Below are positions 42,830-51,635 of a DNA stretch of 64,000 nucleotides, piece after piece. Each line of letters starts with the position of its first letter. Position 1 is the stretch's first letter. The position numbers were made by a program, and so were the translations under genes. Origin of the DNA: JABWCQ01 sp964587105 (lineage in GTDB: Bacteria > Electryoneota > RPQS01); contig CAZPKG010000004.1 in NCBI GenBank assembly GCA_964587105.1, forward strand, positions 62,001 to 126,000, written 5' to 3'. The notes under the pieces are model-generated. The model was not told the DNA's origin. It searched no databases and was given only the letters and a program-made list of their open reading frames with translations.

Positions 42830-43554
42830 TTTTGCAAAATGCGCAGAAATCCCTGCTTAAGTAATCGATTTACCTGATTGAACCCGCGCGATGCGGGAAT
42901 GACTTCAAAGCTGAATTCCTTCGCCATGCTTTCGAAGGCCAGCATCTTACGACGTTGGTACTCTAAGAAACTGTCGTAGAAATCTTCACCCAGGCGCAAG
43001 TCCATACCCGCTTCCCAGTAATCCAATCCTTCCGGCGAATCTTCAAGCCAATAATGCTCATACAGGCGCTCACTGTTGATCACTCGCGGAATAAGATTCT
43101 CCAAACTAATCTTAAGATAGAATACTGCATCCGGCTGAAGCGCGAATCCCAACACGTGTCGAATCCATTCGGGGTCGGCTCCTCGCACAACTGCCCGAGC
43201 GATCAGCGTGTAGATATACCGGTCGGCAATGACGACAAATCCCGCGCGTAGCGATGGAATAATCTCGTGCTCAAGGCGATCAGCGAAATCCGCCACATAC
43301 AGCAGGCAATATGTGTTGATATTCAGAGTGTGTCCGGCTTTCGCCTGATCAATTGTTTTGGTCAAGAGCGCTGAACGAGATAATCCTGTTGTTACTACGG
43401 CGTGGCCGTTCATCTCCAGCCAACTCTTGATTTCTGCAATTTGCGTTGAGCGACCGACTCCGTCAGTTCCCTCAACGACGATCAGCTTTCCCGACAGCTC
43501 GCCGGGTTTCAAGTAGGGTTGGCCGTTTCCGTAGATGTACTTTGCCTTAGACAT
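42826..43554 (-). CDS. Thymidylate-kinase-like protein with altered Walker A (Lys to Arg)
   Basis: 242 aa, a paralogue of the upstream gene. The P-loop reads VEGTDGVGRSTQI: the conserved Lys is replaced by R35, which normally impairs ATP phosphoryl transfer. Other family blocks remain: LLYVADFADRLEHEIIPSLRAG, VIADRYIYTLIARAVVRGAD (DRY) and a helical C-terminus. The N-terminus has an extra 20 residues (KAKYIYGNGQPYLKPGEL). It may be a degenerate partner of the intact copy, or a kinase tolerant of Arg. The dTMP-kinase name rests on fold only. It overlaps both neighbours, by eight bases upstream and four bases downstream. Confidence 0.78.
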   Translation of the reverse strand: MSKAKYIYGNGQPYLKPGELSGKLIVVEGTDGVGRSTQIAEIKSWLEMNGHAVVTTGLSRSALLTKTIDQAKAGHTLNINTYCLLYVADFADRLEHEIIPSLRAGFVVIADRYIYTLIARAVVRGADPEWIRHVLGFALQPDAVFYLKISLENLIPRVINSERLYEHYWLEDSPEGLDYWEAGMDLRLGEDFYDSFLEYQRRKMLAFESMAKEFSFEVIPASRGFNQVNRLLKQGFLRILQK

Positions 43555-44263
43555 TGGCCACCTTGCGCTTTCTTGGGCGAGTCATGGGGCGCGGGTCGTA
43601 GGAATCCAGATTTGCGGCCAAGACCTTGCGAAAAATCTCCTGTTGTTTTGTAATCGGGAGCGTGGCGTCCATAACAGTTAGGCCGTACTCATTTGCGATC
43701 AAATCGTACTCATTCAGGATTCGCGACTGAAACAGCTTGAAACTTTCAACCGGATCGTCGCTCAAATTCAAATCCATGCCGGCTTCATGAAACTTGAGTT
43801 GTGGTCTCCCACTCAAGATTCTCTCAAGCGACACTTCAATCGGAACTTTGAAATACATGGCAATATCCGGCTTGACGGCGAAGCCGTACATATCGCGCAC
43901 CCATTCGCGATCCACTCCTCGCACAACGTCGCGGCTGAACGCGGTGTAGATATATCGATCGGCGCAGACGATCATTCCGGCTTTTAGCGGCGGAATGATT
44001 AAGTGCGCGAGCCTGTCCGCAAAATCAGTAGCATGCAAGATACTGAACGTCATCGGAGTCAGCAAATTCTTTTTCTTGCCGCGTTTAATAGCGTCGTTCA
44101 CCAACCGAGACGAATTCCACTCCGTGAAAAACACGGGGCGATCCATGCCTTCAAGCCAGCGGTGCAAGAGTTGAAGCTGCGTTGACTTGCCGGATCCGTC
44201 AATTCCCTCTACAATAATAAGTTTGCCGGGATAGGGATGAGGTTGTTCAAATTGCCGTATCAT
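43547..44263 (-). CDS. Thymidylate-kinase-like protein with intact P-loop
   Basis: 238 aa. P-loop VEGIDGSGKSTQLQLLHRWL with K26, DRY-type motif VCADRYIYTAFSRDVVRGVD, and ILHATDFADRLAHLIIPPLKAG. The GMDLNLSDDPVESFKLFQ insert is shared with its downstream paralogue but is not typical of housekeeping dTMP kinases, which are shorter. It may phosphorylate dTMP or another small substrate. The setting between SixA and Ppx/GppA suggests a phosphate-storage or phosphosignalling role rather than DNA precursor supply, which is inference. C-terminus is basic (TRPRKRKVANV). Confidence 0.82.
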   Translation of the reverse strand: MIRQFEQPHPYPGKLIIVEGIDGSGKSTQLQLLHRWLEGMDRPVFFTEWNSSRLVNDAIKRGKKKNLLTPMTFSILHATDFADRLAHLIIPPLKAGMIVCADRYIYTAFSRDVVRGVDREWVRDMYGFAVKPDIAMYFKVPIEVSLERILSGRPQLKFHEAGMDLNLSDDPVESFKLFQSRILNEYDLIANEYGLTVMDATLPITKQQEIFRKVLAANLDSYDPRPMTRPRKRKVANV

Positions 44264-44757
44264 GCGAGTTGTCTTAATTGCTTAGGGGTGAGAAACCAGA
44301 GCATCTTGGCGGAACCTTGCGTAACCTTAGTCGGACATTCAAGCGCGCAGGCTCCGCCTTTCTTAAACGCAAAGGCCTGAGGTGGAGAGCCAATCAGCAG
44401 CGCAGTCAACTGCGACAAGTGCGGTTCATGTCCAACAAGCATCACGGCGCTCGATTCCGTGCCATGACTCTTGATCTGAGGCAGAGTCTTGTTTGCCGCC
44501 GCAGTCGGCACAAGAATGGGCCATTCGCTGACGCCATCTCGGCTTTGCAGAGCAACTGCCAATATCTCCGCCGTTTGCTTGGCTCGCAAAAGCGGACTCG
44601 ACGCAATCAGATCGGGCGGATCAATCAACCGCGCCAATCCGCGCGCCGCGCGCTGCATACGATCAATACCCTCTTCGGTTAATGGGCGGTCCTCGTCAGA
44701 GTAGCCCGGTGTGCCGCTCTCAACGGCGATAGCGTGACGAACTAAATAAAGAATCAC
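44260..44757 (-). CDS. sixA: Phosphohistidine phosphatase SixA
   Basis: 165 aa. The histidine-phosphatase RHG-type signature is LYLVRHAIAVE (catalytic H8), with PLTEEGIDRMQRAARGLARL, IASSPLLRAKQTAEILA and the second histidine in VMLVGHEPHLSQLTALLIG. These are the SixA blocks at the usual length. SixA dephosphorylates phosphohistidine in phosphorelay or phosphotransferase proteins. It is first in the operon and overlaps the kinase gene by ATGA. Confidence 0.9.
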   Translation of the reverse strand: MILYLVRHAIAVESGTPGYSDEDRPLTEEGIDRMQRAARGLARLIDPPDLIASSPLLRAKQTAEILAVALQSRDGVSEWPILVPTAAANKTLPQIKSHGTESSAVMLVGHEPHLSQLTALLIGSPPQAFAFKKGGACALECPTKVTQGSAKMLWFLTPKQLRQLA

Positions 44758-44786
44758 GGGGAGTTCTCGCTAACAGTTTGCTAACA

Positions 44787-44809
44787 ATTGAGTTCTGTCA
44801 CAACTCAAT
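44787..44809. promoter_or_regulatory. Inverted repeat between the metallo-hydrolase gene and sixA
   Basis: ATTGAGTT-CTGTCAC-AACTCAAT, a perfect 8-bp palindrome with a 7-base loop, next to a direct repeat GCTAACARTT (44770 and 44780). It could be an operator for sixA or a weak terminator of the upstream gene. There is no T tract. Confidence 0.4.
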
Positions 44810-44841
44810 ATACAAACTCCCCGTTGCACTCGCAACGGTCA

Positions 44842-46248
44842 CTACAATTCAATCGTGTCACCCCGCTGCGGAATAGTCACATCAAGCCGATCGTTACCGT
44901 TCAAAAGCCTATCGCGCAACGCCATTGCCTGTTCGTGTTCACCATGCACCAGCATCACCTTGCGAAGCCCCTTCATGTTATCGGTAAACCCCTGCAACTC
45001 CTTGGCGTCGGCGTGCGCGCTGAACTCATTAAGCTTGACAATTTCAGCCCGCACGTCATACCACTCGTTAAACAACCGCACCTGCGGTTCATTTTCCACA
45101 AGCCTTCTGCCCAAAGTGTGCTCAGCCTGAAAACCGATGATGAGAATGATGTTCTTCTCATCGCTGATTGTATTCCGCAAATGATGGCGAATGCGTCCAC
45201 CTTCCATCATTCCGGAAGAGGCGATCACGATAAAAGGCCCGCGTTTGTCATTCAAGTCCATCGATTCCCGTACGGTGCGCGTGTAGCGAATCCGTTCATC
45301 GACAAGCGGCGCGTCCTCCGGATCGGGAAAATCTTTGCGTGACTGCAAGTCGTACTGATCCTTGTAATTTCGGTAGATTGTAGTCATGTTAATGCCGAGC
45401 GGACTGTCAACGTAGATTGGAATTTCGGGAATAGAACCGGCGTCATGCATCTGATGCAATACATAGATCAACTCCTGTGTTCTGCCCAATGCAAACGCCG
45501 GAATCACAACCTTCCCTTTGCGATCTGTCGCGCGAATGATCGCCTGCCTGAGTTTCTCGTACGCGACCTCGCGCGGTTTGTGCTCCTTGTTGCCATAGGT
45601 GGACTCCAACAGCAGCACGGGGCACTCTTCGTTGGAATACTCCGGATCTTTTAGCAGAGGTGTATTGAATCTTCCCAGATCACCCGAAAAAGCAATTCGT
45701 TCGGGGCCGGATTCTCCGTCAAACTCAAGCATCATCCACGCCGATCCCAAAATGTGTCCCGCCTGATAGTATTTCACGCGCACTCCCGGCATCAACGATT
45801 GCCAGACGCTTGTCGGCTTGGCAAACGGAACCTCGCGAAACATATTCATCACAGGCGGCACGTCATCGCTTTCATATAGCGGCTCCGCCGGCTGCGCTTG
45901 CGATATCTTTTCTTTCTGCATCCACCGGAAATCCTGCTCCTGAATCGAGGCGCTGTCCTTCAAGATGAACTCGGTTATGTCGCGCGTCGCCGCAGTTGAA
46001 TATATCTTACCTTTGTATCCGCGCTTTACCAATAGCGGCAGCAGACCGCAATGGTCAAGATGCGCGTGCGACAGCAGCACGGCGTCAACATGCGAGAGTT
46101 CTTTTGACATCCCCCAGTTCAAATCAAGGGCCTCTTTTCGCCGCCCTTGAAACATTCCGCAATCCAACAGAATGCGTTTGCCGCCCGCTTCAATCAAATG
46201 CTTAGAGCCAGTTACGCCCCCGGCCGCGCCATGAAATGTAATCTTCAT
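44842..46248 (-). CDS. Beta-CASP metallo-beta-lactamase-fold RNA/DNA hydrolase (YSH1-type)
   Basis: ATG 46248 (MKITFHGAAGGVTGSKHLIE) is the conserved start, giving 468 aa. The longer frame to 46356 is an upstream artefact. Metal motifs include LLSHAHLDHCGLLPLLVKRG, TAATRDI, MLEFDGESGPERIAFSGDLGRFN and VLLLESTYGNKEHKP. The beta-CASP part has KVVIPAFALGRTQELIYVL and FIVIASSGMMEGGRIRHHL. The C-terminal motifs are FNEWYDVRAEIVKLNEFSAHAD and MLVHGEHEQAMALRDRL. It is probably an exo/endoribonuclease in RNA processing. It transcribes toward sixA with an 84-base gap. Confidence 0.92.
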   Translation of the reverse strand: MKITFHGAAGGVTGSKHLIEAGGKRILLDCGMFQGRRKEALDLNWGMSKELSHVDAVLLSHAHLDHCGLLPLLVKRGYKGKIYSTAATRDITEFILKDSASIQEQDFRWMQKEKISQAQPAEPLYESDDVPPVMNMFREVPFAKPTSVWQSLMPGVRVKYYQAGHILGSAWMMLEFDGESGPERIAFSGDLGRFNTPLLKDPEYSNEECPVLLLESTYGNKEHKPREVAYEKLRQAIIRATDRKGKVVIPAFALGRTQELIYVLHQMHDAGSIPEIPIYVDSPLGINMTTIYRNYKDQYDLQSRKDFPDPEDAPLVDERIRYTRTVRESMDLNDKRGPFIVIASSGMMEGGRIRHHLRNTISDEKNIILIIGFQAEHTLGRRLVENEPQVRLFNEWYDVRAEIVKLNEFSAHADAKELQGFTDNMKGLRKVMLVHGEHEQAMALRDRLLNGNDRLDVTIPQRGDTIEL

Positions 46249-46360
46249 TCTCACTATTCCTGTTTTGCCTGCTTTCTTGAAGATAGCCAATCTTAATGCT
46301 CTCGTCAAATGGCAAGGCGGCAGAAAATTATTCCAGCACCCCAATATGCGCCCCAAAGCC

Positions 46361-46389
46361 TTGACTTTCTAACAATTGTGCCCTACATT
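46361..46389 (+). promoter_or_regulatory. Predicted promoter of the XRE-cupin regulator
   Basis: TTGACT, 17-base spacer, TACATT. The spacer contains the perfect palindrome ACAATTGT (46372-46379). Confidence 0.6.
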
Positions 46390-46428
46390 AAAATAGATTT
46401 AACCATAACTGCAAACAGGCACAATAGT
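46372..46428. promoter_or_regulatory. Candidate operator: long-spaced inverted repeat around the promoter
   Basis: ACAATTGTGCC (46372-46382) and GGCACAATAGT (46418-46428) are inverted repeats matching at 10 of 11 positions, one in the promoter spacer and one just before the regulator gene. This fits autoregulation by the XRE protein or looping between two sites. Confidence 0.45.
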
Positions 46429-46440
46429 GAACACGTTTGA

Positions 46441-47082
46441 TTGGCAGTCAATAGGCGGACAAAAAAGTTGAATAATAGTGATTTTCAGGGCGGTGAGCCG
46501 ATAGACACGCTCACCCCATACCTCGCCCAATACTCCCTCGGTGAAAAGATCCGGCGCTTAAGACTTCGGAAAAGCATGGGGCTGGTAGAGCTTGGAAGGC
46601 ACACTGGCCTGTCCGCCGCGATGCTCTCAAAGCTCGAGAACAACCACGTCGTCCCCACGTTGCAGACTTTGTCTCGCATCGCGTTGGTGTTCTCAATTGG
46701 CTTGGATCACTTCTTCTCCGACCCTGATAAGCACAATGCCGTCTCAATCACTCGTTCAAGCGAGCGAATGGAGTTTGATGAAAGACTTGACGGGAAAGAA
46801 GTTCTTTACAGATTTCAATGCCTCGATTACCCGGCGACCGACCGTAAGTCAAATGCCTACGTCGCAACGTTCCTTGCCGGCAAGATCGATGATGTCCTTC
46901 AGCACACGCACGAAGGCGTGGAGTTCCTTTATGTCTTGTGCGGTACGCTCGGCCTAAAAGTAGAAGGTGAAGAAGTAATTCTTGAAGCAGCCGACTCGGC
47001 CTACTTCAACGCACAAATCCCGCACGGCTACCGCAAAATTGGCGACAAAACATGCGAAGCAATTGTTGTCACGGTGCCGTAG
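46441..47082 (+). CDS. XRE-family regulator with cupin sensor domain
   Basis: 213 aa from TTG 46441. TTG 46468, eight bases after AGGCGG, is a good alternative that removes the basic leader. The helix-turn-helix covers about 30-90 (LGEKIRRLRLRKSMGLVELG, GLSAAMLSKLENNHVVPTLQ, LSRIALVFSIGLDHFF). The C-terminal cupin (about 130-210) has HTHEGVEFLYVLCGTLGLKV and DSAYFNAQIPHGYRKIG. This is the standard XRE-cupin regulator layout, typically sensing a small metabolite and controlling nearby genes. The downstream target could be the DUF438 gene, but a terminator lies between them. Confidence 0.9.
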   Translation: MAVNRRTKKLNNSDFQGGEPIDTLTPYLAQYSLGEKIRRLRLRKSMGLVELGRHTGLSAAMLSKLENNHVVPTLQTLSRIALVFSIGLDHFFSDPDKHNAVSITRSSERMEFDERLDGKEVLYRFQCLDYPATDRKSNAYVATFLAGKIDDVLQHTHEGVEFLYVLCGTLGLKVEGEEVILEAADSAYFNAQIPHGYRKIGDKTCEAIVVTVP

Positions 47083-47118
47083 TGGTTACGAATTAGCTAA
47101 TCAATCCCGACTCATCAG

Positions 47119-47144
47119 CGGCCCGTTCAGAAGCGGGCCGTTTT
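47119..47144 (+). terminator. Terminator of the XRE-cupin gene
   Basis: CGGCCCG-TTCAGAAG-CGGGCCG stem followed by TTTTCATT. Confidence 0.8.
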
Positions 47145-47254
47145 CATTGTGCTTGCCAATTTCCATGTTTTTTTGTAAATTATGGAGTCAAATATCCGTA
47201 ATTACGCAATTCAAACTATTTTAACACTTTACTGTTACGTCGGGGGCAATCATC

Positions 47255-48736
47255 ATGACCAACAATCCCATGAACCGCATTACGCCAACCTCTGTTGTTG
47301 GTGACCTGATTAGCGCATTTCCGTTCTTGATTGAAGAACTCAGCAATTTCAATCCGCACTATCAAAACCTCAAAGACCCTGAAATGCGCAAGGCCAAAGC
47401 CGGCACGGCTACGCTCGAAATGGCGGCCATGCGCGGCGGAATAAGTGTGAACGAAATGATGCAATTCATCGCCGGTGCAATTCAAAAACACACGGGCCGC
47501 ATTCTCTTGATTGACAACCCCGTTGCGGAAGGAGTAAGTCCCGTTCGTCTTGAAGCGTTCCGTCAAATCATGCTGAAGCTTCATGCCGGCGGCAACATTG
47601 CTGATGCACAACGACAGTTTGCCGAAATCGTGAAGCAATCACTGCCCGGTGAAATCGCCGAGATGGAGCAGTATTTGATACGCGAAGGCGTTTCCGTCAC
47701 GGACATCAAGAAGATGTGCGACGTGCATCTGCAAGTCGTGAATCCGTCTCTGCAAAAAGTTGAGATCGCCGTTCCTGCGGGCCATCCGGTTCACACCTTT
47801 GTTTCGGAAAACCGCCTGCTCGAACTTGTCGTTTCGCATCTGCGCGCAATTCTAAGCGCCACCGATAACGCGCCATCTCGCGCAAAGCATCCCGAAGCAT
47901 GGCGCGAGCTGAGCGCTTACCTCGAAAAACTCGCTGAACTCGACAAACACTATCTTCGGAAAGAACATCAACTCTTCTCGCATCTCGAACGCTACGGTTT
48001 CACCGGACCGTCAACCGTGATGTGGGCCACGCACGATGACATTCGCGCGCATCTGAAGGCCGTCCGCGAAGCATGTGCATCAGGTGATACGGACTTCGTC
48101 GCCGCCAATCTGCCGCCGCTTCTTAGCGCTGTGCTCAGTATGATTCAAAAAGAAGAATCCATCCTGCTTCCGACGGCGCTAAGGTTGCTGAAAGAGGAAG
48201 ACTGGATTACGATTAAGCGCAGTGAGCACGAAATTGGTTATATGCAATCATTCATCCCCGGAGTGGAGTGGGAGCATGCCCGTGTCGGCGAGCAAGCCAA
48301 TGCAGGTGAACCTCTGCGCGATGGTCTGCTCGAAATGAATGTCGGCGTCCTGACGCTCGAGCAAGTCAATTTGATCATGACGCACCTGCCGGTCGAGCTT
48401 TCTTTCGTGGACGAAAACGACACCGTCCGTTTCTATTCCAACCAGCCGCACAAAATTTTCGCGCGCACGCCCGATGCGATTGGCCGCAAGGTTCAGAACT
48501 GTCATCCACCTAAGAGTGTTCATCTCGTCACACAAATCCTTTCCGAGTTCCGCGCAGGCACCCGCAACGTCGCGGAGTTTTGGATTCCTTTCGGTGAAAT
48601 GTTTGTCCACATCCGCTATTTCGCAATCCGCGATAAGGATGGCACCTATCGCGGCTCCTTGGAAGTTGTGCAAGACATAGCTAAAATCAAAACACTCGAA
48701 GGCCAACGCCGCCTTTTAGAAGAAGAGCACGTTTAG
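47255..48736 (+). CDS. DUF438 / hemerythrin / PAS domain protein
   Basis: 493 aa. The N-terminal DUF1858-like segment (TSVVGDLISAFPFLIEELSNFNPHY) is followed by DUF438 (about 95-165, LEAFRQIMLKLHAGGNIADA). A hemerythrin HHE domain at about 180-330 has the His-rich metal pattern H-L-R-A (191 area), DKHYLRKEHQLFSHLERYG and THDDIRAHLKAV, ending in an E-rich helix. The C-terminal PAS domain is at about 380-490 (LPVELSFVDENDTVRFYSNQ, FARTPDAIGRKVQNCHPPKS, EFWIPFGEMFVHIRYFAIRD). Such proteins are thought to sense oxygen, nitric oxide or redox state through heme or di-iron. There is no output domain. Ribosome site GGGGG is close to the ATG. Confidence 0.88.
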   Translation: MTNNPMNRITPTSVVGDLISAFPFLIEELSNFNPHYQNLKDPEMRKAKAGTATLEMAAMRGGISVNEMMQFIAGAIQKHTGRILLIDNPVAEGVSPVRLEAFRQIMLKLHAGGNIADAQRQFAEIVKQSLPGEIAEMEQYLIREGVSVTDIKKMCDVHLQVVNPSLQKVEIAVPAGHPVHTFVSENRLLELVVSHLRAILSATDNAPSRAKHPEAWRELSAYLEKLAELDKHYLRKEHQLFSHLERYGFTGPSTVMWATHDDIRAHLKAVREACASGDTDFVAANLPPLLSAVLSMIQKEESILLPTALRLLKEEDWITIKRSEHEIGYMQSFIPGVEWEHARVGEQANAGEPLRDGLLEMNVGVLTLEQVNLIMTHLPVELSFVDENDTVRFYSNQPHKIFARTPDAIGRKVQNCHPPKSVHLVTQILSEFRAGTRNVAEFWIPFGEMFVHIRYFAIRDKDGTYRGSLEVVQDIAKIKTLEGQRRLLEEEHV

Positions 48737-48760
48737 CCTTTCAAATTCACTTCCAAATAA

Positions 48761-48794
48761 AAGCGGCCCGCACATTTGTGCGGGCCGCTTCGTT
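48761..48794 (+). terminator. Terminator of the DUF438 gene
   Basis: AAGCGGCCCGCACA-TT-TGTGCGGGCCGCTT, a perfect 14-bp stem, then CGTTCTAAG. Confidence 0.85.
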
Positions 48795-48808
48795 CTAAGT
48801 CAATCTCC

Positions 48809-48836
48809 TGTAGGGGCGGATGGCAATCCGCCCGCA
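48809..48836. repeat. GGGCGGAT...ATCCGCCC palindromic repeat, copy 1
   Basis: TGTAGGGGCGGATGGCAATC, continuing CGCCCGC; arms GGGCGGAT/ATCCGCCC with loop GGCA. A second copy lies at 58112-58142. Confidence 0.7.
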
Positions 48837-48858
48837 CCAAAATGATAACTTATGCCGG

Positions 48859-50292
48859 TTACTTCGTGCGAACGAAGTCGATTCTGCGATTTTTCTGACG
48901 ACCTTCATCGGTGTTATTGTCGGCAATCGGCTTATCCGGACCAAAACCTTTGGTCGTGATGCGCGCGCTTTCAATTCCCTTAGCCACAAGCCACGCCTTA
49001 ACCGATTCCGCGCGCGACAGCGAGAGCTTCTCGTTCATCGCCTTTTTGCCGCGATTGTCTGTGTGACCCTGAATTTGAACTTCAAGCTCAGGATTCAAAT
49101 GCAGCGTGTTGTATGCCTTCATCAATATCATTTCCGATTCCGGCTTGATATCCGATTTCGCAGTTTCAAACACGATGCCCTCGAGCGTAATCGCCTGACC
49201 GACTTCAGTGACGACAAGCTTCTCAACGTCATCTTCCGGATTCAGCGGATTATCCTTGCGCGCAACTTCGGTTCCGTCGTCCACGCTTCCTTTGTCAGTA
49301 TCGCGATTCAACGGATCCGTCTTGTGAGTGTTCACTTCATCACCGTCAGACAGTCCGTCACCGTCGCAATCGGCGCGCTTCGGATCGGTCTTGACTGTGG
49401 TGATCTCCTGCCCGTCTTGCAGACCGTCGCCGTCCGTATCAGGATTCAGGGCGCTTGTGGTGTACGTATTGACCTCTTCGCCGTCCTTGAGGCCGTCGCC
49501 GTCCGTATCAGCTTTGAGCGGATCCGTCTTGTGCGTCATCACTTCATCACCATCTGACAATCCGTCACCATCCGTATCCGGATTGCGCGGATCGGTTTTC
49601 AGAGTGTAATACTCCTCGCCGTCCTTGAGCCCGTCACCGTCCGTGTCGGGATTCTTTGGATCCGTGCCGAGCTTCTTCTCGTCACGATCGGTAATTCCGT
49701 CGCCGTCGGTATCCTTGTTCGGGTTGCCGCGATGAATACGCAGACCGGCGAGAATATTCATGTACGAATCATCCGTGTCATCATACACCGGATTGACGTC
49801 ATCTGACATGATCATATTGTAACCGCCATGTACGTCGAGCGACAAGTATTCATCCAAGTGATACTGAATACCAAGACCCAACGGAATCACGGGATTCCAA
49901 CCGTCAATCTTCGCGTCTGCATCCGCCGAATCGGGAACATCCGACACATCGTGGTGCAGCAAACCAATTCCGGCATACACGAACGGGAACCACTTTTCCT
50001 GATGGAACGGAGCAAAGCGCGCGCGCAGGTCAATCGGCATAATCTCACCCGAGTACTGTTCGGCGCGCAGACGGGCAAATGCGATTCCCAATTCAAGCTG
50101 CAGTGGATCAGCAATTGGATAGGCATAGCTATGGCGCACGTTCAAACCAAAAGTGGACCCGTCCGACTCGTTGGTCGGACTTGCCACGCCCATGCCGAGG
50201 TAGCCTTCAAGTCCCAATTCCTTGAACTGGGCAAAGACCAAGACTGGCATAAACACAGCAACTAAAACAAACAATTTCATCATTTTGCGCAT
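48859..50292 (-). CDS. OmpA-family outer-membrane protein with thrombospondin type-3 repeats
   Basis: 477 aa with signal peptide ending FAQF (an internal Met at residue 5 is an alternative start). Residues about 20-195 look like an outer-membrane beta-barrel (LGLEGYLGMGVASP, LQLELGIAFARL, YLSLDVHGGYNMIM). Residues about 197-355 contain about seven Ca-binding thrombospondin type-3 repeats (DTDGDGLKDGEEVNTYTTSA and similar). Residues about 370-477 are an OmpA peptidoglycan-binding domain: GIVFETAKSDIKPES, IQGHTDNRGKKAMNEKLSLS, RAESVKAWLVAKG and GRQKNRRIDFVR. It links the outer membrane to peptidoglycan. It has the shape of the FCB porin-like OmpA/TSP3 proteins. Confidence 0.92.
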   Translation of the reverse strand: MRKMMKLFVLVAVFMPVLVFAQFKELGLEGYLGMGVASPTNESDGSTFGLNVRHSYAYPIADPLQLELGIAFARLRAEQYSGEIMPIDLRARFAPFHQEKWFPFVYAGIGLLHHDVSDVPDSADADAKIDGWNPVIPLGLGIQYHLDEYLSLDVHGGYNMIMSDDVNPVYDDTDDSYMNILAGLRIHRGNPNKDTDGDGITDRDEKKLGTDPKNPDTDGDGLKDGEEYYTLKTDPRNPDTDGDGLSDGDEVMTHKTDPLKADTDGDGLKDGEEVNTYTTSALNPDTDGDGLQDGQEITTVKTDPKRADCDGDGLSDGDEVNTHKTDPLNRDTDKGSVDDGTEVARKDNPLNPEDDVEKLVVTEVGQAITLEGIVFETAKSDIKPESEMILMKAYNTLHLNPELEVQIQGHTDNRGKKAMNEKLSLSRAESVKAWLVAKGIESARITTKGFGPDKPIADNNTDEGRQKNRRIDFVRTK

Positions 50293-50480
50293 GAGACACC
50301 TTCAATTTCTTTGGTTTCTGGGGCGTTGAAATAATCCCAAGTATCTCAATATATCACATTGATAAACGAACTTCAAGTCCAAATTTCACGAGTGCTTGCA
50401 AGTAAGTGAGTATTGGAATATTATTGCGTATCTTGTCGTACAAATTCGTGCTTCATATTGACTAATCGCCTCCCAGAATC

Positions 50481-51635
50481 ATGCACAATCAAGAAATTTT
50501 TGAACCGCCTGCGCTCCGCGAAGTAACATTACGTGTCGCCAAATTGAACGGCGTCAACCTCGGGCAGGGCGTCTGTCTGCTCCCCACTCCTGCAATCGTT
50601 CTTGACGCTGCTAACGAAGCAGTCCACAAAGGGCTCAACACCTACGCGCCGCCGCAGGGCATCGAAATACTTCGCGTTGCCATCGCCAACCGCTTAAACG
50701 CGTTTAACAAAATCCCTTGCGCAACCGAAAATGTTTTGGTCACAGCAGGCTCAACCGGTGCGCTTGAAGTCATAAGTGAAACTCTCTTGCATGCCGGCGA
50801 CGAGGTTGTGCTCTTCAGCCCGTTCTATCCTTATCACTACAAAATGTTCGTCCGAAAAGGCGTAAAGGTAAACTTTGTTACTCTGAAGTATCCTGACTGG
50901 ACCTTCAATCCCGAAGAATTTACGCGCGCCATCACTCCCCGCACCAAACTTGTGCTGGTAAACACACCGCACAATCCAACGGGAAAAGTATTTACGGAGA
51001 GCGAACTGCAATTTATCGGCGGCCACTGTGTCAAGTTCAATATTCCCGTGATCAGCGACGAAGTGTATGAGTACATGACCTACGATGGCCGCAATCATAT
51101 TTCCATGGCGGCGTTACCCGGCTTGCAAGATCACGTTATCACCGTCGGATCATACTCTAAAACGTTTGCAATTACGGGCTGGCGAATTGGCTATCTCGCT
51201 GCGCCGCTCGCAATGGTAAACAATTTTCGCACGCTGAACGATCAAATCTACGTCTGCGCTCCGACTCCGTTGCAACACGCCGTCGCGTTTGGGATAGAAC
51301 AACTCCCCAGCTCATACTACGAAAACCGCCTCGCAGAGTACGCATCCAAACGCGCATATCTCCACGAGGCGTTAATAGAATCAGGTTTCACGGCGTTGAA
51401 ACCACAAGGCGCGTACTACATGCTAGCCGGGACCACCGAAAAATTCCCCGGCTTGACTTCCGAACAAGTATCAGATATCCTAATCGACAAAGCTCACTTA
51501 GGAGCCGTGCCCGCATCCGATTTCTTAGGCAGCGTTGTCAAAGGGGATGCGACGCGCTCGAATTTCCTGCGTTTCTGCTATGCCGTTCCTGATGAAACGT
51601 TAGTCAAAGCACGAGAAAGCCTTGACAGGCTTTAG
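50481..51635 (+). CDS. Class I/II PLP-dependent aminotransferase
   Basis: 384 aa. The fold-I signature is complete: NTYAPPQGIEILRVAIANRL, VLVTAGSTGALEVISETL, LVNTPHNPTGKVFT, FNIPVISDEVYEYM, and the PLP-lysine motif VGSYSKTFAITGWRIGYLAAP. RFCYAVPDETLVKARE closes the chain. The closest branch is the aspartate/kynurenine/methionine aminotransferase group. Substrate is not assigned. It shares a four-base tail-to-tail overlap with mgsA on the other strand, so a shared terminator is impossible; the only hairpin is beyond mgsA. Confidence 0.9.
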   Translation: MHNQEIFEPPALREVTLRVAKLNGVNLGQGVCLLPTPAIVLDAANEAVHKGLNTYAPPQGIEILRVAIANRLNAFNKIPCATENVLVTAGSTGALEVISETLLHAGDEVVLFSPFYPYHYKMFVRKGVKVNFVTLKYPDWTFNPEEFTRAITPRTKLVLVNTPHNPTGKVFTESELQFIGGHCVKFNIPVISDEVYEYMTYDGRNHISMAALPGLQDHVITVGSYSKTFAITGWRIGYLAAPLAMVNNFRTLNDQIYVCAPTPLQHAVAFGIEQLPSSYYENRLAEYASKRAYLHEALIESGFTALKPQGAYYMLAGTTEKFPGLTSEQVSDILIDKAHLGAVPASDFLGSVVKGDATRSNFLRFCYAVPDETLVKARESLDRL

